From Pirellulaceae bacterium (GTDB lineage Bacteria > Planctomycetota > Planctomycetia > Pirellulales > Pirellulaceae): 64,000 nt of DNA. Made by a program: the position numbers and the translations under genes. The notes beneath the pieces are model-generated. The model saw only the letters and a program-made list of their open reading frames with translations. It did no database searches and had not been told where the DNA came from. The stretch covers positions 372,001 through 436,000 of the forward strand of contig BPJU01000001.1 of NCBI GenBank assembly GCA_026004775.1, read 5' to 3'. Below are positions 61,577-64,000 of this stretch, piece after piece (within the stretch, counting starts at the first letter, position 1; each line of letters starts with the position of its first letter).

Positions 61577-63344
61577 CTAACTTGTGTCCGGCGGCGGCCT
61601 CGCATCGGCCTCCGCCGAGCTTCCTTCAGCTTGCGCCCTCAACATCGCCCGCCGCCGAGCCACCCACTCGCGCAAGCCCAATAGCTCCTGAGCCCCACGC
61701 ACCAGGTCCACCCGCCACAACTCGCCAGCCTCCACAATCCGGCTGATCGTCAACTTCACTCGAGCCAACGCCCCTCGTAGCTCCGCCATCCGCTCCTCAC
61801 TCACCCCCAACAGCTCAGCCACCTCGTCGGCCAACTCCTCCGGTGTCTGCCGAGCCGCCAACAACCGATCGGCCCACCTCGCTCGATCTTCCTCCGCCAA
61901 CAAGCCCGGCACCCGACCCACACGCGCACACTCGGTAAGCCACTCGATCAGCTTCTGCCGAGCCCTTTGAAGCTGTCTGCTCGTCCATGGCCCGCATCCG
62001 GAACTCCCGCTGGCCCTGCCTCCACTCGTCATACCGCTTCTTGTCAAACACCACGTCCTGGTCCTCTGGCTTGATCTGCCGCCATGCACACCAGGTCGCC
62101 CCCACCAACCGCACAAGCTCAGCCCACTCCACTTCGTCGATCGGCCCAATCCCAAGAGCATGCTGCCAAGAGAGGCCCTCGCCCATCTCACCGCTGTACC
62201 TGCGGCAGTCCACCGGACCCAGCTTGATGGGCGGCACCGGAAATTTTCGTCGTTCATCACGCTCGGCTTCCTGCCTACCAGCCGCGCCACGGGAAGTCTT
62301 CCTTTTATTCCGAGAACCTCGCAACTCCGCTCGCGCTTGCCCACCTCCCGAACGAGATGGCACTTGCCCACCTGGCGAAGCAGCCACCGTTTCTTCAGTA
62401 GGTGCATTCGACGCCGCCGCTTCGTCAAACGATGTTTCCGAGTTACCCGGCACCTGGCCACCTGCCGCCGGAGCCTCTGTTTGTTCAACAGCCGAAGGTT
62501 CAGCGGTTGTCTCGTCGGACAAGTCGGCCTCTTCGGTTAGCTCGCCATCATCGATATCCCCATCCACTACCCGCTGCATGCCCTCTCTGAGCAATCGAAA
62601 AGCTCTGCCCAACGAGGCACGCACCTCTTCGCTTAACTGAGGCGTATCGGCCAGCGTTTCCTCGGTGACCTCCACACCGCACACCTGGATCGCATAGACC
62701 AGCCGGCACCACCCAGAACCATGGTGCGGCTGCTCCAAGACCGGCACCATCCGCACCGCCACCGGGTGTGCGTCGATCAGCATGTTCATGGTCACCGAAT
62801 CCGCCGGGTTCTTCTCCGGAGTGCCAGAAAACCGCTCGGACCAAAAGCACCCCCGCACACCGTCTTCACGGTTAAAGTGAAAAGCCGAAGTCTGTTTGAT
62901 AAGCTTCATGAAAAGCGACACGGACGAGAGCCTCTCCCGCATTTCTTTCTGGAACTTTTGGTCTTCCAGCAGCACCGCTGGAGGATTTCTCTTCCACCGG
63001 CATTCAATACCGTTCTCTTTGCAATACTCTCTGACCAGTTTGCGAAGTCCCTTCCAGGCTCGCTGGAGCACTTCCTCGTTCGACCAGCTTTTTACCCAAT
63101 CGGGTCGTAGCTGCAAGCTGATCAGAATCGCCTCGGGCAGTATCGTGCAGGAATAGACTACCAGGCCGAAGACGCTGGCGTAGTGCACCACCTTTTCGAA
63201 CAAGAAGAGTGGCCGGTCGATGCGCTCGTCTACTCGTGATGGGTCTCGCCGGATAAGCCCCTCTTGGCGCACGCAGGTCGAGCCGCACACCAGGCGGATC
63301 AGTTCGCCGTTGGAAAAGACGTCGCAGCGTCGTGGCCGAGCCAT
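61577..63344 (-). CDS. RAYT-like (IS200/REP-tyrosine transposase family) protein without HUH motif, frameshifted near 61970
   Basis: The ATG at 63344 (MARPRRCDVFSNGELIRL) lies eight bases after AAGGAGG. The N-terminus resembles the large planctomycete REP-associated transposase family (CVRQEGLIRRDPSRVDERIDRPLFLFEKVVHYASVFGLVVYSCTILPEA, then LRPDWVKSWSNEEVLQRAWK). Where active members read AVMSNHxHLVL (the HUH metal site), this reads TILPEAILISL, so both His are absent. A long acidic, Ala/Thr-rich linker (about 280-380) precedes a C-terminal part. The starting frame ends at 61815 in low-complexity sequence. Removing one G from GGG near 61968 gives ARQKLIEWLTECARVGRVPG and so on to 61577, a 588-residue protein. 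It is probably a domesticated or decayed transposase relative. Confidence 0.7.
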
Positions 63345-63733
63345 CCGTGGTTCCTCCTTGAATGGCGCGAGATTCCTTGTGCCTTTGTCTGCGGCTACTC
63401 GATGCGTGCCCGCAATCGAGCGCCGCCATTCTGAGCAGCCTAGCAAATATTCAGAAAAATACAAACTATGTGGCCTTATTTGGTGTGCCATACGGGTGGC
63501 ACACCATGGCCAATTTTCTAAAAAATCCGAGGGACTACCCAGCTAACTGACCCACAGCGAGCCGCCTTGAGTTGGGCCCTTTTTATGAAACGGCAGGAAA
63601 AGATGGGTTTTCCAACTGTACAACGTAGACTATTATTCTCGTAGCGCCGTTATGTACCTGCTTGGGGGTGAGGGAATGTCGAGCTACTGAGTCAGTGGCG
63701 GCTTGCGGCTTTTTTCGGACGGCTGGAGGTCCC
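63345..63733. other. Intergenic region upstream of tRNA-Glu
   Basis: No gene seen. AAGGAGG just above 63344 serves the minus-strand RAYT-like gene. The rest is AT-richer than neighbouring genes around 63430-63650, as expected for divergent promoters. Confidence 0.4.
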
Positions 63734-63763
63734 CTTGACGATGCAGCTCGTTAGCCGCTATAC
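63734..63763 (+). promoter_or_regulatory. Sigma-70-type promoter for tRNA-Glu
   Basis: TTGACG at 63734-63739 and TATACA at 63758-63763 are separated by 18 bases, close to consensus, and the tRNA begins 33 bases after the -10 box. Confidence 0.55.
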
Positions 63764-63796
63764 AGCCGGGCAGTGTGCCGCGGAGCAAGTGCACGA

Positions 63797-63869
63797 GGCC
63801 CCGTCGTCTAGAGGCCTAGGACACCGGCCTTTCACGCCGGAAACACGGGTTCGATTCCCGTCGGGGTCA
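63797..63869 (+). tRNA. tRNA-Glu (anticodon TTC)
   Basis: 73 bases. Acceptor stem GGCCCCG pairs with CGGGGTC (one G-T). The D arm contains the Glu-typical TCGTCTAGAGGCC. Anticodon stem CCGGC/GCCGG encloses CTTTCAC with anticodon TTC. T arm ACGGG-TTCGATT-CCCGT; discriminator A. CCA is not encoded. The sequence is very close to E. coli tRNA-Glu in the D and anticodon arms. Confidence 0.96.
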
Positions 63870-64000
63870 CTTCTGTGTCACGCAACCGGTACTTCTGCGC
63901 GAACTCCCCTACATCGCCGAAACCCACATCGGCTTGCAATAAGTGTGCAACTCTGAAATTGGACGTATCGTTGCTCTATCGCTGCATTACTGCCGGTAAT

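Overview
The window looks like a planctomycete chromosome, probably from the Pirellulales or a Thermogutta-like lineage; the placement is inferred from gene content. The markers are a PSD1-type DUF1549/DUF1553 protein next to a DUF1501 protein, a TPR/FG-GAP/ASPIC-UnbV protein, Tat-signal oxidoreductases and esterases, planctomycete-type RAYT-like transposase relatives, and many secreted proteins of unknown role. Base composition is moderately GC-rich. Most genes are housekeeping or lineage-conserved, and the accessory DNA is concentrated at 13.4-13.8 kb and 58.5-63.4 kb.

Layout. 0-4.2 kb: a PSD1 gene open at the window edge and a DUF1501 gene. 4.5-9.4 kb (minus): uvrA, an unknown gene and a ThiF/MoeB-type adenylyltransferase. 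9.6-13.3 kb: an M14 metallopeptidase and a zinc-binding lipoprotein-like protein. 13.4-13.8 kb: a 40-bp-period hairpin array. 14-22.6 kb: a secreted/membrane unknown, a two-module esterase, a degenerate RIC/YtfE-like hemerythrin and the TPR/FG-GAP protein. 23-27 kb: an acyl desaturase, lnt, a coiled-coil membrane protein and a micro-protein. 27-28.5 kb: a probable selenoprotein. 28.7-32.4 kb: a Gfo/Idh/MocA oxidoreductase, rsmG, a nitrilase and a GNAT. 32.5-36.7 kb: rph and an argB-argD-argF cluster. 37-39.6 kb: a two-component system with an acetamidase-like gene. 39.9-51.8 kb: unknown proteins, a DegT aminotransferase, a truncated DUF1259 gene, a coiled-coil/nuclease-like protein, a class II photolyase, a TerB/J-like protein and an ARPP-1 protein. 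52-58.4 kb: a Kelch/fibronectin protein, a serine hydrolase fusion, a zinc ribbon and aroA. 58.5-63.4 kb: an NRPS PCP-TE piece, a decayed group II intron, repeats and a RAYT-like gene. 63.8 kb: tRNA-Glu.

The most notable object is at 27060-28490 (minus). A signal-peptide-bearing redoxin resembling iodothyronine deiodinases has an in-frame UGA exactly where the catalytic Cys/Sec lies (context GCLT-UGA-PPF). A 7-bp stem with a G-starting loop lies 25 nt downstream and fits the bacterial SECIS rule. The reading frame is unchanged on both sides, so selenocysteine is the best explanation. The protein continues into a DsbD-like domain with a C-x6-C pair.

A second, technical point: at least seven genes carry a single-base frameshift consistent with one extra base in a homopolymer run (esterase, desaturase, rsmG, nitrilase, rph, group II maturase, RAYT-like). 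Two more loci (12.38 and 40.57 kb) look like one missing base. This is probably consensus error rather than mass pseudogenisation. Coordinates for these genes span the whole inferred gene.
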